This document shows, in pieces, positions 25,534 through 34,517 of a DNA stretch of 64,000 bases (within the stretch, counting starts at the first letter, position 1; the number at the start of each line of letters is the position of its first letter). Source of the DNA: Spartobacteria bacterium. GTDB lineage: Bacteria; Verrucomicrobiota; Verrucomicrobiia; Chthoniobacterales; UBA10450. A model generated the notes under the pieces. It was not told the DNA's origin. It ran no database searches and was given only the letters and a program-made list of their open reading frames with translations. The stretch spans positions 1 through 64,000 of the forward strand of contig PMSN01000023.1 of NCBI GenBank assembly GCA_003167555.1, read 5' to 3'. The position numbers and the translations under genes were made by a program.

Positions 25534-26421
25534 TTAATACCGCTCGACCTTGATCCCGCGTTTCGCCAGCTGCACCTGGAGGCTGTCCGGCCCGGCGAGG
25601 TGCGCGGCGCCGACTGCGATCTGGCGCACGCCCGGGCGTTTCAAGATCTCGGCGATTTTCCCGGCCCAGCGGACGTTGCGTTGCACGACAAGTTTGTCGT
25701 AGAGCGCGGGCGACTTTGTTTTTAGCTCGTCCACCAGGATATGGCCGATAGTCTCCGTGTCGCCGGCGAGCCAGGCAGTGGCCAATTTATCGAGCAACGC
25801 CAATCCTTTCTCAGCGTCGTCGAGACTTTCTTCCAGGAACGCGATCTGATCGGTCTCGGGAAGGTCAGCCAGGAACCGGACCTGCTCCTCCGCGGTTTCG
25901 AATCCGAAAATCTTGTCGCCCTCCTTTTCCGCCTGCGTCTTGAGAATCCGATCCACCCCGGCGTTCGGATCGTAGCCGGCCTTTTGCAATGGCAGCACGG
26001 CGAATATGAGACCAGCCGTCCAGGGTCTCATCGGCTCGAGAACGGCGAGCGGAAGATTGTACGACGCGGCGACCTTGGTCAGCTTCTCCTTCTGCGCGGC
26101 GTTCAATTTGCCGGAGAGCGGGTTCTCACGATCGAATCCGTATTTCTGCATGACGGGGAGGAGATTCGCCTGGTTATCCGCATCGGCGATTTCCAGCCAA
26201 AGCTCGGTGCTTTCGCCGACCGTTTTTTTCACCTTGGCCGCATCCCACTCCATGTCGTGCCGGAGGAGATGGAGCGTGCCGATCAGATAAATCGTGGAAT
26301 CTTTATCTTTGATCACCCACATCGCGGGCTCGGCCCGCGCCGCGGCGGCGAAGAGGAAGAACGCGGCGGCGGCGAGGCTGCACCGCCATCGGGCGTGGCA
26401 ATAGTGGAGGGATTTGTTCAT
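25534..26421 (-). CDS. TraB/GumN family protein, exported
   Basis: ATG 26421 gives 295 residues with a signal peptide (LAAAAFFLFAAAARA). The mature part begins with AMWVIKDKDSTIYLIGTLHL, containing the GTxH motif of the family. It has the mid-protein GFETAEEQVRFLADLP element and ends with IAVGAAHLAGPDSLQVQLAK, the second conserved GxxHL segment. The two motifs are thought to form a metal site in a Tiki-like protease fold; the function in most bacteria is unproven. It is transcribed divergently from the PTS IIA gene, and the 155-bp gap must hold both promoters. Confidence 0.85.
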   Translation of the reverse strand: MNKSLHYCHARWRCSLAAAAFFLFAAAARAEPAMWVIKDKDSTIYLIGTLHLLRHDMEWDAAKVKKTVGESTELWLEIADADNQANLLPVMQKYGFDRENPLSGKLNAAQKEKLTKVAASYNLPLAVLEPMRPWTAGLIFAVLPLQKAGYDPNAGVDRILKTQAEKEGDKIFGFETAEEQVRFLADLPETDQIAFLEESLDDAEKGLALLDKLATAWLAGDTETIGHILVDELKTKSPALYDKLVVQRNVRWAGKIAEILKRPGVRQIAVGAAHLAGPDSLQVQLAKRGIKVERY

Positions 26422-26576
26422 GGAAATTCCTGAGCAAAGGTTCCGGCGATTCATTCAGGCGGGCAAGGGCGGATCACGTGAACCGGGCTGAGCAATCGCC
26501 TCTTAACGTTTTCGCGTTTCCGCCTTGTCATCCCAAACCCGCACGTTAAGCTTTCGCCCCCAACCGGGAATTTCGC

Positions 26577-27041
26577 ATGTCCTTGGCCAGCCTACTCACC
26601 GCCGAGCAAATCATTCCCGAGATGAAAGCGACGGAACGTTGGGCCGCCATCGTCGAGCTGATCGATCTCCTCGTCGCCCAGGGGAAAATCAAGCCGCCGG
26701 ACCGCGAAAGCATTCTCGCCTCGCTCAAGCAGCGCGAGGAAACGATGAGCACCGGGATCGGCTTCGGCATCGCCATTCCACACGCCTCGTCCGATCGGAT
26801 CGAAGAGGTGGTCGCGTCGTTCGGACGCTCGTCAGCGGGGATCGAGTTCGACGCGCTCGATAACGCGCCGGTGAAATTCGTCGTGCTTTTCATCGTGCCG
26901 AAAAGTCAATTCCAGACGCACCTGCGCACGCTCGCTTCCATCGCGAAATTTCTAAACGACCGGAGCGTCCGCGAAAGTCTGGCCAGTGCAAAATCGGCGG
27001 ACGAAATTCTCGCGATCTTCCAAGAGCGCGCGCAAAAATAG
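26577..27041 (+). CDS. PTS EIIA (fructose/nitrogen type) domain protein
   Basis: The 154-residue single-domain protein has the phosphorylatable histidine in GFGIAIPHASSDRI (near residue 66) and VVLFIVPKSQFQTHLRTL downstream, as in PtsN/FruA IIA domains. No EIIB or EIIC genes are close, so a regulatory (PtsN-like) role is more likely than sugar transport. It ends 13 bp before argS and probably shares its transcript. Confidence 0.85.
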   Translation: MSLASLLTAEQIIPEMKATERWAAIVELIDLLVAQGKIKPPDRESILASLKQREETMSTGIGFGIAIPHASSDRIEEVVASFGRSSAGIEFDALDNAPVKFVVLFIVPKSQFQTHLRTLASIAKFLNDRSVRESLASAKSADEILAIFQERAQK

Positions 27042-27054
27042 AGGCGGCGCGGGG

Positions 27055-28761
27055 ATGGAAACGTTTCAGGCGCTGCTCGCGCGGAAGCTGGCGGAAGCGC
27101 TCGCCGCCGCTGATCTCCCGCCGACGGGCTCGGTCACGCCGGCGACGGATGCGCGCTTCGGCGATTATCAAAGCAACGCCGCGCTCGTCCTGGCGAAACA
27201 ACGCGGGGAAAATCCAGCGGCGGTGGCGGAGAAAATTCTCGCGCATCTCAAGGTCGGCGAATGGTGCGAGGCCCCGACAATCGCCGGGGCCGGCTTCATC
27301 AACTTCACGCTCCGGACGGAGATCGTCGCGGCCAGGACGGCTGATCTGTTGCAGGACGAACGGCTCGGCGTGGAAAAGGTCGCACCGCCAAAACGAATCG
27401 TGATCGATTTCGGTTCGCCGAATGTGGCGAAGCCGATGCACGTCGGCCACATTCGCAGCACCGTGCTGGGCGATGCGCTCGCGCGGATCGCGTCGTTCCT
27501 TGGCCACGATGTCGTGCGCGACAATCACATCGGCGATTGGGGCACCCAATTCGGGATGGTGATTTACGGCTGGAAAAATCTGCTCGAGCGCGCCGCCCTT
27601 GAGCGCGATCCGATCGCGGAGCTGGTCCGCATTTACAAAGGCGCGAACGATCGCGCTACCGCCGACCCCGCCGTGCGCGAGGCGTGCCGGCAGGAACTGG
27701 TGAAATTGCAGGCGGGCGATGCCGAAAATTTCGGCATCTGGAAAGAATGCGTGGCGCTTTCGCTCCGTGAATTCGAGGCCGCCTACAAAATTCTCGATGT
27801 CCATTACGACATCCAGCGCGGCGAAAGTTTCTACAACGACCGGCTCGCAGATGTGGTCGAGCGTTTGCTGAAATCGGGTCTGGCGGAAATCAGCGAGGGC
27901 GCGGTCTGTGTTTTCTTTCGCGATATCCCGGAGCTGGCGGACAAGCCGTGCATCACCCGGAAGCGCGACGGCGGTTACAACTACGCGACGACCGACATCG
28001 CGACGGTCGATTACCGCATCCAGGATCTGAAGGCAGATACGGTCTGGATCGTGACCGGCGCGCCGCAGCAATTGCATTTCCGGCAGATTTTCGAGATCGC
28101 GCGGCGCGAAGGTTACACGGCGGATTTCCGCCACATCACGCACGGCAGTATTCTCGGCGACGACCGGAAGCTGATGAAAACGCGGTCGGGCGACAACGTC
28201 GCGTTGCGTGACGTGCTCGATGAAGCGGTCGTGCGCGCGAGGAAAATCGTGGACGAAAAAAATCCGGAATTGCCGGACTCCGAGCGAGGGGACGTGGCGA
28301 AGATCATCGGCATCGGCGCGGTGAAGTACGCCGATCTCTCGCAGTACCGGATGACCGATTACATTTTTTCGTGGGATCGGATGTTGTCTTTCCAAGGCAA
28401 CACAGCGCCCTATTTGCAAAACGCCTACGTCCGCATCCGGTCGATTTTCCGGAAGGCGGGCGAAGAATTTGTCCCGGCGAAAACTCTGACGCTGACCGCG
28501 CCAGAGGAAAAAAATCTGGCGACGCGGCTTTGTCAGTTCGGCGAGGTGGTGCCGACGGTGTTGAACGATTTTCGGCCGAACATTCTGGCCAATTACCTTT
28601 ACGAATTGGCCAACAGCTTCCACGCGTTTTACGAAGCGTGCCCCGTCTTGAAATCGGAAGAGCCGTCACGGAGCTCGCGTCTCGCGCTCTGCGAGCTGTC
28701 GGCGCGCGTGCTTGCGAAAGGGCTCGATCTGCTCGGAATCAAGGTCCCAGAGAAGATGTAG
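27055..28761 (+). CDS. argS: Arginyl-tRNA synthetase
   Basis: ATG 27055 gives 568 residues; an upstream in-frame extension overlaps the PTS gene. Class I signatures are SPNVAKPMHVGHIRSTVLGD (HIGH motif) and DNHIGDWGTQFGMVIYG. The KMSKS loop is degenerate, LMKTRSGDNV, as is normal for many ArgRS. The C-terminal anticodon-binding domain includes FQGNTAPYLQNAYVRIRSIF, and the N-terminal ArgRS-specific domain has FGDYQSNAALVLAK. It charges tRNA-Arg in the cytosol. It is a complete, single-copy housekeeping gene here. Confidence 0.96.
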   Translation: METFQALLARKLAEALAAADLPPTGSVTPATDARFGDYQSNAALVLAKQRGENPAAVAEKILAHLKVGEWCEAPTIAGAGFINFTLRTEIVAARTADLLQDERLGVEKVAPPKRIVIDFGSPNVAKPMHVGHIRSTVLGDALARIASFLGHDVVRDNHIGDWGTQFGMVIYGWKNLLERAALERDPIAELVRIYKGANDRATADPAVREACRQELVKLQAGDAENFGIWKECVALSLREFEAAYKILDVHYDIQRGESFYNDRLADVVERLLKSGLAEISEGAVCVFFRDIPELADKPCITRKRDGGYNYATTDIATVDYRIQDLKADTVWIVTGAPQQLHFRQIFEIARREGYTADFRHITHGSILGDDRKLMKTRSGDNVALRDVLDEAVVRARKIVDEKNPELPDSERGDVAKIIGIGAVKYADLSQYRMTDYIFSWDRMLSFQGNTAPYLQNAYVRIRSIFRKAGEEFVPAKTLTLTAPEEKNLATRLCQFGEVVPTVLNDFRPNILANYLYELANSFHAFYEACPVLKSEEPSRSSRLALCELSARVLAKGLDLLGIKVPEKM

Positions 28762-28772
28762 CGAGAACTCTT

Positions 28773-28829
28773 GCTCATGATCTTGATCCTACTCCTGATC
28801 GTTTTTGGATTAGGATCATGAGTATGAGC
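28773..28829. terminator. Imperfect inverted repeat between argS and treY
   Basis: The outer arms GCTCAT...GATCCT (28773-28790) and AGGATC...ATGAGC (28812-28829) pair as two 6-bp blocks around a 6-nt internal loop; the centre contains TTTTT. It could terminate argS transcription. Confidence is low because the stem is interrupted. Confidence 0.35.
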
Positions 28830-28837
28830 AGGAGCGA

Positions 28838-31696
28838 ATGAGACATCCGCGCATCCCCACTTCGACTTACCGGTTGCAATTCAACCGGCAGTTCACGTTT
28901 GCCCAGGCGCGGGAGATCGTGCCGTATCTCGACGCGCTCGGCATCAGCGATTGCTATGCGTCGCCGTATTTCCAGGCGCGCGCGGACAGCCTCCACGGTT
29001 ACGACATTACCGATCACAACAAGCTCAATCCCGCCATCGGCTCCCGGGCCGATTACGACGCGTGGGTCGAGGCGTTGCACGCGCGCGGCCTGGGGCAAAT
29101 TCTGGATTTCGTCCCGAACCACATGGGCATCGGCGAGCCGCTCAATCAGTGGTGGATGGACGTGCTCGAAAATGGCCCGAGCTCGATTTACGCTCCTTAC
29201 TTCGACATCGAATGGCACCCGCTCAAGGCCGATCTCCACGAGAAGGTGCTCCTGCCTATTCTCGGCGATCAATACGGACGCGTCCTCGAGCGCGGCGAAT
29301 TGAAACTGCGCTTCGAAGCGGGCGTCTTTTTCGTTTCTTATTACGAACACCAGTTGCCGATCGCGCCGGGGACGTACCGCCACATTCTCGAGGTGGCACT
29401 GGGAAAGCTGACGAAGTTCAAAGACGAAGATTTCTACGCGGAACTGCAAAGCATCATCACCGCGCTCGAATATCTTCCGCGACGGACCGAGACCGACTCC
29501 GACCGCATCCGGGAACGGACCCGCGAAAAAGAAATCATCAAACGCCGGCTCGAACGGCGTTGCACCGAGGCGCCGCAAGTGCAGGAAGCGATCGAGCAGG
29601 CCGTCGCGCAAATCAACGGCACGCCGGGCGATGGGAAAAGTTTCGACGCGCTCGACGAACTTCTAAACGCGCAATCTTATCGGCTCGCCTTCTGGCGGGT
29701 CGCGGCCGAGGAAATCAATTACCGCCGCTTTTTCGACGTCAACGATTTGGCCGCGATCCGGATGGAATTGCCCGAAGTCTTCGACGCGACCCACGGATTA
29801 TTGCTCGAACTCGTGCAGACGGGCGCGGTCACCGGTCTACGGATCGATCATCCGGACGGTCTCTATTTGCCGGCGGAATATTTTGGGAAATTGCAACGCG
29901 CCGCCGCGACGACGCTCGCCACCCAGTTGCCGCAAGACGGTCGCGCGATCTATCTGGTCCTCGAGAAAATTCTCTCCGGCAACGAAACGTTGCGGAACGA
30001 CTGGCCCATCCACGGCACGACCGGATACAAATTCGGCCGGTTGCTTACATCGCTTCTCGTCGACGCGTCGTCGGAACAAAGCATCACGAAAACATTTCAC
30101 CGCTTCATCGGGCACTCGATGCATTTCGGTCATCTTGTTTACGCGAAGAAGCGGCTCGTGATGCGGTTGTCTCTCGCGAATGAAGTCAATGTTCTCGGGA
30201 ACATGCTCGACCGGCTCTCGGAGAAGAACCGCTGGTATCGCGATTTCACGCTCGACGCGCTGGCTCGCGCGGTCCGCGAAACGATCGCCTGCTTTCCCGT
30301 CTACCGGACGTATGTCGCGCCCGGCCAACCCGTGAGCGAGGCCGACCGCGACGTGATCGAGCGCGCCGTCACGACGGCACGGCGGCGCAACCCGGCGATC
30401 GAAGATTCGGTCTTCGGCTTTCTGCAAGACATTCTCCTTCTCCGTTTTCCGGAAAACCTCGACGACGAAGCGCGCGCCGAGCATGCGCATTTCGTTTTGA
30501 AATTTCAGCAGTGCACCGGCCCCATCATGGCGAAGGGACTCGAGGACACTGCCTTCTACATTTACAACCGGCTCGCCGCGCTGAACGAAGTGGGCGGGGA
30601 ACCGCAGCAATTCGGCACCAGCGTGGATGCGTTTCACGAGCGCAACGCCGAGCGTCAGCGCGACTGGCCCGCGACGCTGCTTGCCACTTCGACACACGAC
30701 ACGAAGCGGAGCGAAGATGTGCGCGCGCGGATGGTCGCCATTTCCGAATTGCCCCAGCTTTGGCGGAGCAGTCTGCAACGCTGGCGCGTCATCAATCGGC
30801 GGTGGAAGCGCAAGATCGATGAGGCCGACGCGCCGGACGGGAACGAGGAATATCTGCTTTACCAGACGTTGCTCGGGACGTGGCCGATCGAGCCCGGCGG
30901 CGCGGCGGCGCAAAGGGTCGATCAGGAATATCGCGAGCGCATCCAGGCCTACATGGCGAAGGCGCTCAAGGAAGCGAAGATCAACACGAGCTGGATTCAG
31001 CCTAACGAGAAGTGGGATACCGCCATGCAGGATTTCGTCGCGCGGATCCTTGATCCTTCGCCGAAGAATAAATTCGTGCCGAGCTTCATTCCGGTGGCGG
31101 AGGAAATCGCGCGGCTCGGCGCGATCAACTCGTTGGCGCAGGTGGCGTTGAAACTGACCCTGCCGGGCGTGCCGGACATTTATCAAGGGAATGAGATTTG
31201 GGATTTCAGCCTGGTCGATCCGGATAACCGGCGGCCGGTGGATTATCAGAAGCGCCGCGAGATGCTCGAAGGACTCGGGACCGTTGTCCCGGAAGAGTTG
31301 CTCCAAACCTGGCCGGACGGGCGGATCAAATTATTTCTCACGCAACGGCTGCTGCGATTTCGGCGCGAGCACCCGGACTTGTTTCGACAGGGAAACTATT
31401 TGCCGTTGACCGTGACTGGACCTTTCGCTGAATCTTGCGTCGCCTTTGCGCGAGTGCATGAGAATGAGTGGATCGTTGTCCTCGTGCCGCGGCTTTCCGC
31501 ACGCGTCGGTTTTCCGCCGATCGGCGACAAGTGGAAGGAGACCGCGGTGGACTTGCCGGAATCGTTGCCGCGAGAAGGCGCGAGAGAATTGTTTACCGGC
31601 CGCGATCTGCGAACGGACGGCGCTGGAATACAAATTTCCGAGGCGATGGCGAAATTGCCCTTCGCCGTTTATGCAAACCAAGGAGGGGCGATTTAG
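28838..31696 (+). CDS. treY: Malto-oligosyltrehalose synthase (GH13)
   Basis: The 952-residue protein starts with RIPTSTYRLQFNRQFTFAQA, typical of TreY. GH13 regions are QILDFVPNHMGIG (region I), VTGLRIDHPDGL (nucleophile Asp, region II), IYLVLEKIL (general acid Glu, region III) and ATSTHDTKRSEDVRAR (region IV). TreY isomerises the reducing-end glucose of maltodextrin to an alpha,alpha-1,1 linkage, and TreZ then releases trehalose. No treZ or treX gene lies beside it in this window. Full length for the family (~700-950), with insertions between the barrel strands. Confidence 0.95.
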   Translation: MRHPRIPTSTYRLQFNRQFTFAQAREIVPYLDALGISDCYASPYFQARADSLHGYDITDHNKLNPAIGSRADYDAWVEALHARGLGQILDFVPNHMGIGEPLNQWWMDVLENGPSSIYAPYFDIEWHPLKADLHEKVLLPILGDQYGRVLERGELKLRFEAGVFFVSYYEHQLPIAPGTYRHILEVALGKLTKFKDEDFYAELQSIITALEYLPRRTETDSDRIRERTREKEIIKRRLERRCTEAPQVQEAIEQAVAQINGTPGDGKSFDALDELLNAQSYRLAFWRVAAEEINYRRFFDVNDLAAIRMELPEVFDATHGLLLELVQTGAVTGLRIDHPDGLYLPAEYFGKLQRAAATTLATQLPQDGRAIYLVLEKILSGNETLRNDWPIHGTTGYKFGRLLTSLLVDASSEQSITKTFHRFIGHSMHFGHLVYAKKRLVMRLSLANEVNVLGNMLDRLSEKNRWYRDFTLDALARAVRETIACFPVYRTYVAPGQPVSEADRDVIERAVTTARRRNPAIEDSVFGFLQDILLLRFPENLDDEARAEHAHFVLKFQQCTGPIMAKGLEDTAFYIYNRLAALNEVGGEPQQFGTSVDAFHERNAERQRDWPATLLATSTHDTKRSEDVRARMVAISELPQLWRSSLQRWRVINRRWKRKIDEADAPDGNEEYLLYQTLLGTWPIEPGGAAAQRVDQEYRERIQAYMAKALKEAKINTSWIQPNEKWDTAMQDFVARILDPSPKNKFVPSFIPVAEEIARLGAINSLAQVALKLTLPGVPDIYQGNEIWDFSLVDPDNRRPVDYQKRREMLEGLGTVVPEELLQTWPDGRIKLFLTQRLLRFRREHPDLFRQGNYLPLTVTGPFAESCVAFARVHENEWIVVLVPRLSARVGFPPIGDKWKETAVDLPESLPREGARELFTGRDLRTDGAGIQISEAMAKLPFAVYANQGGAI

Positions 31697-31731
31697 AATC
31701 GCCCTCTTAAGACGGCGGTTTCAAACCGCCG
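31686..31731. terminator. Paired hairpins after treY (repeat family copy 2)
   Basis: GGGCGATT-TAG-AATCGCCC (31686-31704) is followed by GGCGGTTT-C-AAACCGCC (31714-31730). The second stem can be extended by one C-G pair. The order and cores (CGATT, then GCGGTTT) match the pair at 21158-21198. It lies between the treY stop (31696, inside the first hairpin) and the convergent membrane protease gene, so it may serve as a terminator. Confidence 0.6.
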
Positions 31732-31753
31732 CTCCTTGTCTGAGAGACCGCCG

Positions 31754-32545
31754 CTACAAGGAAGTCACCCAACGCGCGAACTTGTCGGCGTTCATGAAAA
31801 AATCCCGACCCAAATCGGCAAACGTGATCTGCGACGACGCCAGCACGAGCATCACGCTGAGCAAAAGCAGGTTCAGCAGGTAAATCACCACGAGCGAAAA
31901 GAACGTGCCGTGATCGGTCAGGTCCGTTTGTTTTTTCGGAATCATCCAGCAGGTAAACGTGAAGTGGAACGCCCAGGTCGCTCCGATCAAGCCGTAGAGA
32001 AACCGGCCGTACGGTTGCACGTAGAAAAATAAACTGAGCACGCCGTAGGTCGCGATGACCAGGATGCTGTAGAGCGGGAAAAAATACGGCGCGAGCGCGA
32101 TCCAGAAATTGTTCCGATCCGTCACGATGTGCCCGCCTTCACGCGCGACGCGGAACCGGCTGACGCGGCCGCCCATGAGCAGGACCCAAAACGCGTGGGT
32201 CAGTTCGTGCCCGAAAACATAAACCAGCATCGGCCGTGGCAAGCCGAAGAATGCGATCAGCCACAGGACCGCGCCTAACGAAAAGAACCAGAATTCCTCG
32301 CCGGCCCAGAGGCGTTGCGTGACGGTCGCACGCGCGAAAACGGTAAAGAACGTCTGGGTCAGGATCGCGCAAAGCGGCAAAAGGAAAATCGCGACGACGA
32401 ATTTCAGCCAGCGCGTCGGGATCGTCCAAGGATCGCCCGCGCTCCGGCGATGCAGTGCTAGCGTCGCGTACGACGCGACATTTCTTCGCCGGCCCGCGCG
32501 GCGGCGGCCGTGATGCAAGGTGGTTCGTCGTTTCTTCGCTGCCAA
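31754..32545 (-). CDS. M50-like membrane metalloprotease domain protein
   Basis: The 263-residue integral membrane protein has a basic N-terminus (KKRRTTLHHGRRRAGRRR) and about five to six transmembrane helices. A zinc-binding HELTH motif lies in YVFGHELTHAFWVLLMGGRV, inside a membrane segment near residue 108, as in site-2 protease-like M50 enzymes. I do not see a clear second NPDG-type ligand motif, and the FWIALAPYFFPLYS segment may replace it. It could be an active intramembrane protease or an inactive relative. A monocistronic gene with dispersed repeats upstream. Confidence 0.65.
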   Translation of the reverse strand: MAAKKRRTTLHHGRRRAGRRRNVASYATLALHRRSAGDPWTIPTRWLKFVVAIFLLPLCAILTQTFFTVFARATVTQRLWAGEEFWFFSLGAVLWLIAFFGLPRPMLVYVFGHELTHAFWVLLMGGRVSRFRVAREGGHIVTDRNNFWIALAPYFFPLYSILVIATYGVLSLFFYVQPYGRFLYGLIGATWAFHFTFTCWMIPKKQTDLTDHGTFFSLVVIYLLNLLLLSVMLVLASSQITFADLGRDFFMNADKFARWVTSL

Positions 32546-32548
32546 AGT

Positions 32549-32579
32549 TATCCGCAGATTACGCAGATTGACGCAGATG
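32549..32579. repeat. GCAGATTxxC-type short tandem repeat
   Basis: GCAGATTAC, GCAGATTGAC and GCAGAT occur in tandem. Similar intergenic strings with a CGCAGATTA core are common in environmental genomes. No gene content. Confidence 0.5.
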
Positions 32580-32600
32580 AGAGAAGGAAATCAGGTCGAG

Positions 32601-32687
32601 CTTGTCATCCCGAGCGAAGTCGAGGGACCCCGTGGATGCATCGAACGTGTCGCGGCGGGGTCCCTCGACTTCGCTCGGGATGACAAG
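32601..32687. repeat. Long palindromic dispersed repeat (CTTGTCATCCCGAG... family), copy 1
   Basis: The two arms start CTTGTCATCCCGAGCGAAG and end with its reverse complement at 32687. They can pair over about 35 bp around a ~17-nt centre. A second copy is at 35997-36087. No ORF or transposase is inside, so it is a non-autonomous palindromic element of REP or MITE type. Confidence 0.8.
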
Positions 32688-32705
32688 CAGGAACGAACGC
32701 GAACT

Positions 32706-33263
32706 CTACGCGCGGCCCATATACGCGCCGGTGCGCGTATCGATCTTGATCGTCTCGCCTTCCTGAATGAAGAGCGGCACGTTGACGCTTTTGCCGGTTT
32801 CAAGAATCGCGGGCTTCGTCACGTTCGAAGCCGTGTCGCCACGCAAACCCTCCGGCGCTTCCACCACTTTGAGCTGCACCGATGATGGCAGCTCCACCTG
32901 CACCGCTTTGCCCTCGGCGTAGAGCACCTGCACCGGCAAATTTTCCACGAGAAAATCCTTCGCGTCGCCGAGGAGATTGTCCTGCAGTGTCACCGTGTCG
33001 AAGGTCTCCGGGTCCATGAAATGGTAGCCGTTGTTGTCCTTGTAACTGAACTCGAGCGTCGTGCGATTGATGTCGACCAGCTCGATTTTGTCGGTGGAAC
33101 CGAAGCGCACATCGGCACTCTTTCCCGTGTTTATATAGCGGATGATCGCCTGAACGAACGCGCGCAAATTTCCCGGCGTCCGATGTTGCACATCGAGGAC
33201 AATGGCGGTGTTGCCATTGTACTTAATCGCCATTCCCTTCCGAAGATCGTTTGCGGCAGCCAT
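32706..33263 (-). CDS. efp: Elongation factor P
   Basis: The 185-residue protein has three EF-P beta domains: domain I (DLRKGMAIKYNGNTAIVLDV), domain II, and the C-terminal OB signature GDTASNVTKPAILETGKSVN followed by VPLFIQEGETIKIDTRTGAY. EF-P rescues ribosomes stalled at polyproline stretches. The domain I loop that carries the modified Lys34 in E. coli (PGKGQ) reads TPGNLRAF, so Asn stands at the lysine position and Arg two residues later. I expect neither EpmA-type lysylation nor rhamnosylation at the usual spot. Confidence 0.95.
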   Translation of the reverse strand: MAAANDLRKGMAIKYNGNTAIVLDVQHRTPGNLRAFVQAIIRYINTGKSADVRFGSTDKIELVDINRTTLEFSYKDNNGYHFMDPETFDTVTLQDNLLGDAKDFLVENLPVQVLYAEGKAVQVELPSSVQLKVVEAPEGLRGDTASNVTKPAILETGKSVNVPLFIQEGETIKIDTRTGAYMGRA

Positions 33264-33318
33264 TGGTGGGAAAGGTTGATAGTTGATGGTTGATGGTTTT
33301 TCAAGGGGGCGACGAAAT

Positions 33319-33401
33319 CAGACAGGATTTACGGGATTAACAGGATGAAGAGCGGGGAAGATGTCTTCTCTTCAATCCAAAAAATCCTGTTAATCCTGTC
33401 T
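33319..33401. repeat. Inverted pair of ACAGGATTAACAGGAT-type repeats
   Basis: The left arm (33319-33347) reads CAGACAGGATTT...GGGATTAACAGGAT. The right arm (33382-33401) reads AATCCTGTTAATCCTGTCT, the reverse complement family. They flank ~35 bp of unique sequence between kdsD and efp. Possibly also a transcription stop for kdsD. Confidence 0.6.
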
Positions 33402-33403
33402 CA

Positions 33404-34375
33404 TTACAAAAGCTTGAGCTTCGTCAGGTCCTGCGAATCGATCATGCCGACGGGCGCTTGCTGATCGTCGACCACGATGAGGTCGTCGATCCGGTGGCGC
33501 TCGAGCAAGTTCAACACTTCCACGGCGAGCTTGTCTTGATGGACCGTGACGGGATTGAGCGTCATCAAATCGCCCACGAGACGTTCGGCGATTTTTGTGT
33601 CGGACTGGAAGTGACGGACGAAATCTCCGTGGGTGAAAATCCCGAGGAGGTGTCCGTTTTCATCGGCCACGACGGCGGCGCCGGCGCGCACTTCGGTCAT
33701 CGCCTTCAAGACGGAATGGATGGACGCATCGGGCGCGACCATGGCGAGCGCATTGCGCGGGCGCATGATTTGGTGCACGCGCAGGAGCAGGCTGCGCCCG
33801 ATCATTCCGGCCGGATGGAACCGGGCAAAATCCTCTTTCTGGAAACCGCGCGCTTCGAGGAGGACCATCGCGAGCGCGTCGCCCAGCGCGAGCATGACCG
33901 TGGTGCTGGACGTGGGCGCGAGATTCAGCGGACACGCTTCCTGCTCGATGTTCACATCGAGAAAGACGTGGGAATTCTGCGCGAGACTCGAATTCCCATC
34001 GCCGCAGACCGCGATGATCTTCACCTGAAATCGCGCGATCGCCGGCAGGATTCGCAACATCTCCTCCGTCTCGCCGCTGGCGCTCAAGGCGAGGATGACA
34101 TCGCCATCCGCGACCATGCCGAGGTCGCCATGGAGTGCGTTCAGGGAATCGAGCACGACCGCGGGCGAACCCGTGCTGGTGAGAGTCGAGGCGATTTTCT
34201 TCCCGATGTGCCCCGATTTTCCCACGCCGAGGACAACCACTTTCCCGCGGGCTTCGACCGCCTCCTTGATCAGATCGACCGCGCGCGAGAAATCTTTACC
34301 CAGCCGCTCACGCAGCCGTTGCAGCTCGAAAATCTCGATGTCGAGAACGCGTCTCGCTTTTTCCAGGTAGTCCAT
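33404..34375 (-). CDS. kdsD: Arabinose-5-phosphate isomerase (SIS + two CBS domains)
   Basis: The 323-residue protein has an N-terminal SIS domain (VVVLGVGKSGHIGKKIASTL, then VILALSASGETEEML) followed by HPAGMIGRSLLLRV, close to the HPGG-type KdsD motif. Two CBS modules follow (AMVAPDASIHSVLKAMTEV and MTLNPVTVHQDKLAVEVL). KdsD interconverts ribulose-5-phosphate and arabinose-5-phosphate in the first step of the Kdo branch of lipopolysaccharide synthesis. Its presence implies an LPS-type outer membrane. GutQ is the close alternative, but without a glucitol operon KdsD is preferred. Confidence 0.92.
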   Translation of the reverse strand: MDYLEKARRVLDIEIFELQRLRERLGKDFSRAVDLIKEAVEARGKVVVLGVGKSGHIGKKIASTLTSTGSPAVVLDSLNALHGDLGMVADGDVILALSASGETEEMLRILPAIARFQVKIIAVCGDGNSSLAQNSHVFLDVNIEQEACPLNLAPTSSTTVMLALGDALAMVLLEARGFQKEDFARFHPAGMIGRSLLLRVHQIMRPRNALAMVAPDASIHSVLKAMTEVRAGAAVVADENGHLLGIFTHGDFVRHFQSDTKIAERLVGDLMTLNPVTVHQDKLAVEVLNLLERHRIDDLIVVDDQQAPVGMIDSQDLTKLKLL

Positions 34376-34517
34376 CGCCCCCTGATTGTGCGCCGGGGCG
34401 TCCGGCCGGGCAAGAATTCATGAAACCAATTAGCGAATTCGCAATTCAATCATTGAGGGAATGAAGAAAACCTGCTTTTCAATGCGTGAGCTGATTCAAT
34501 CGCCGCCGCCTTAACCT

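Noticed and set aside
26890-28623. 577-codon minus-strand frame
   Set aside because: It is antisense to argS, has no family character, and arises from high third-position GC.
29837-31306. 489-codon minus-strand frame
   Set aside because: It is antisense to treY, whose GH13 motifs are intact.
32549-32579. GCAGATT tandem as a regulatory site of efp or the protease gene
   Set aside because: It matches a widespread dispersed intergenic repeat type and has no fixed relation to a promoter.
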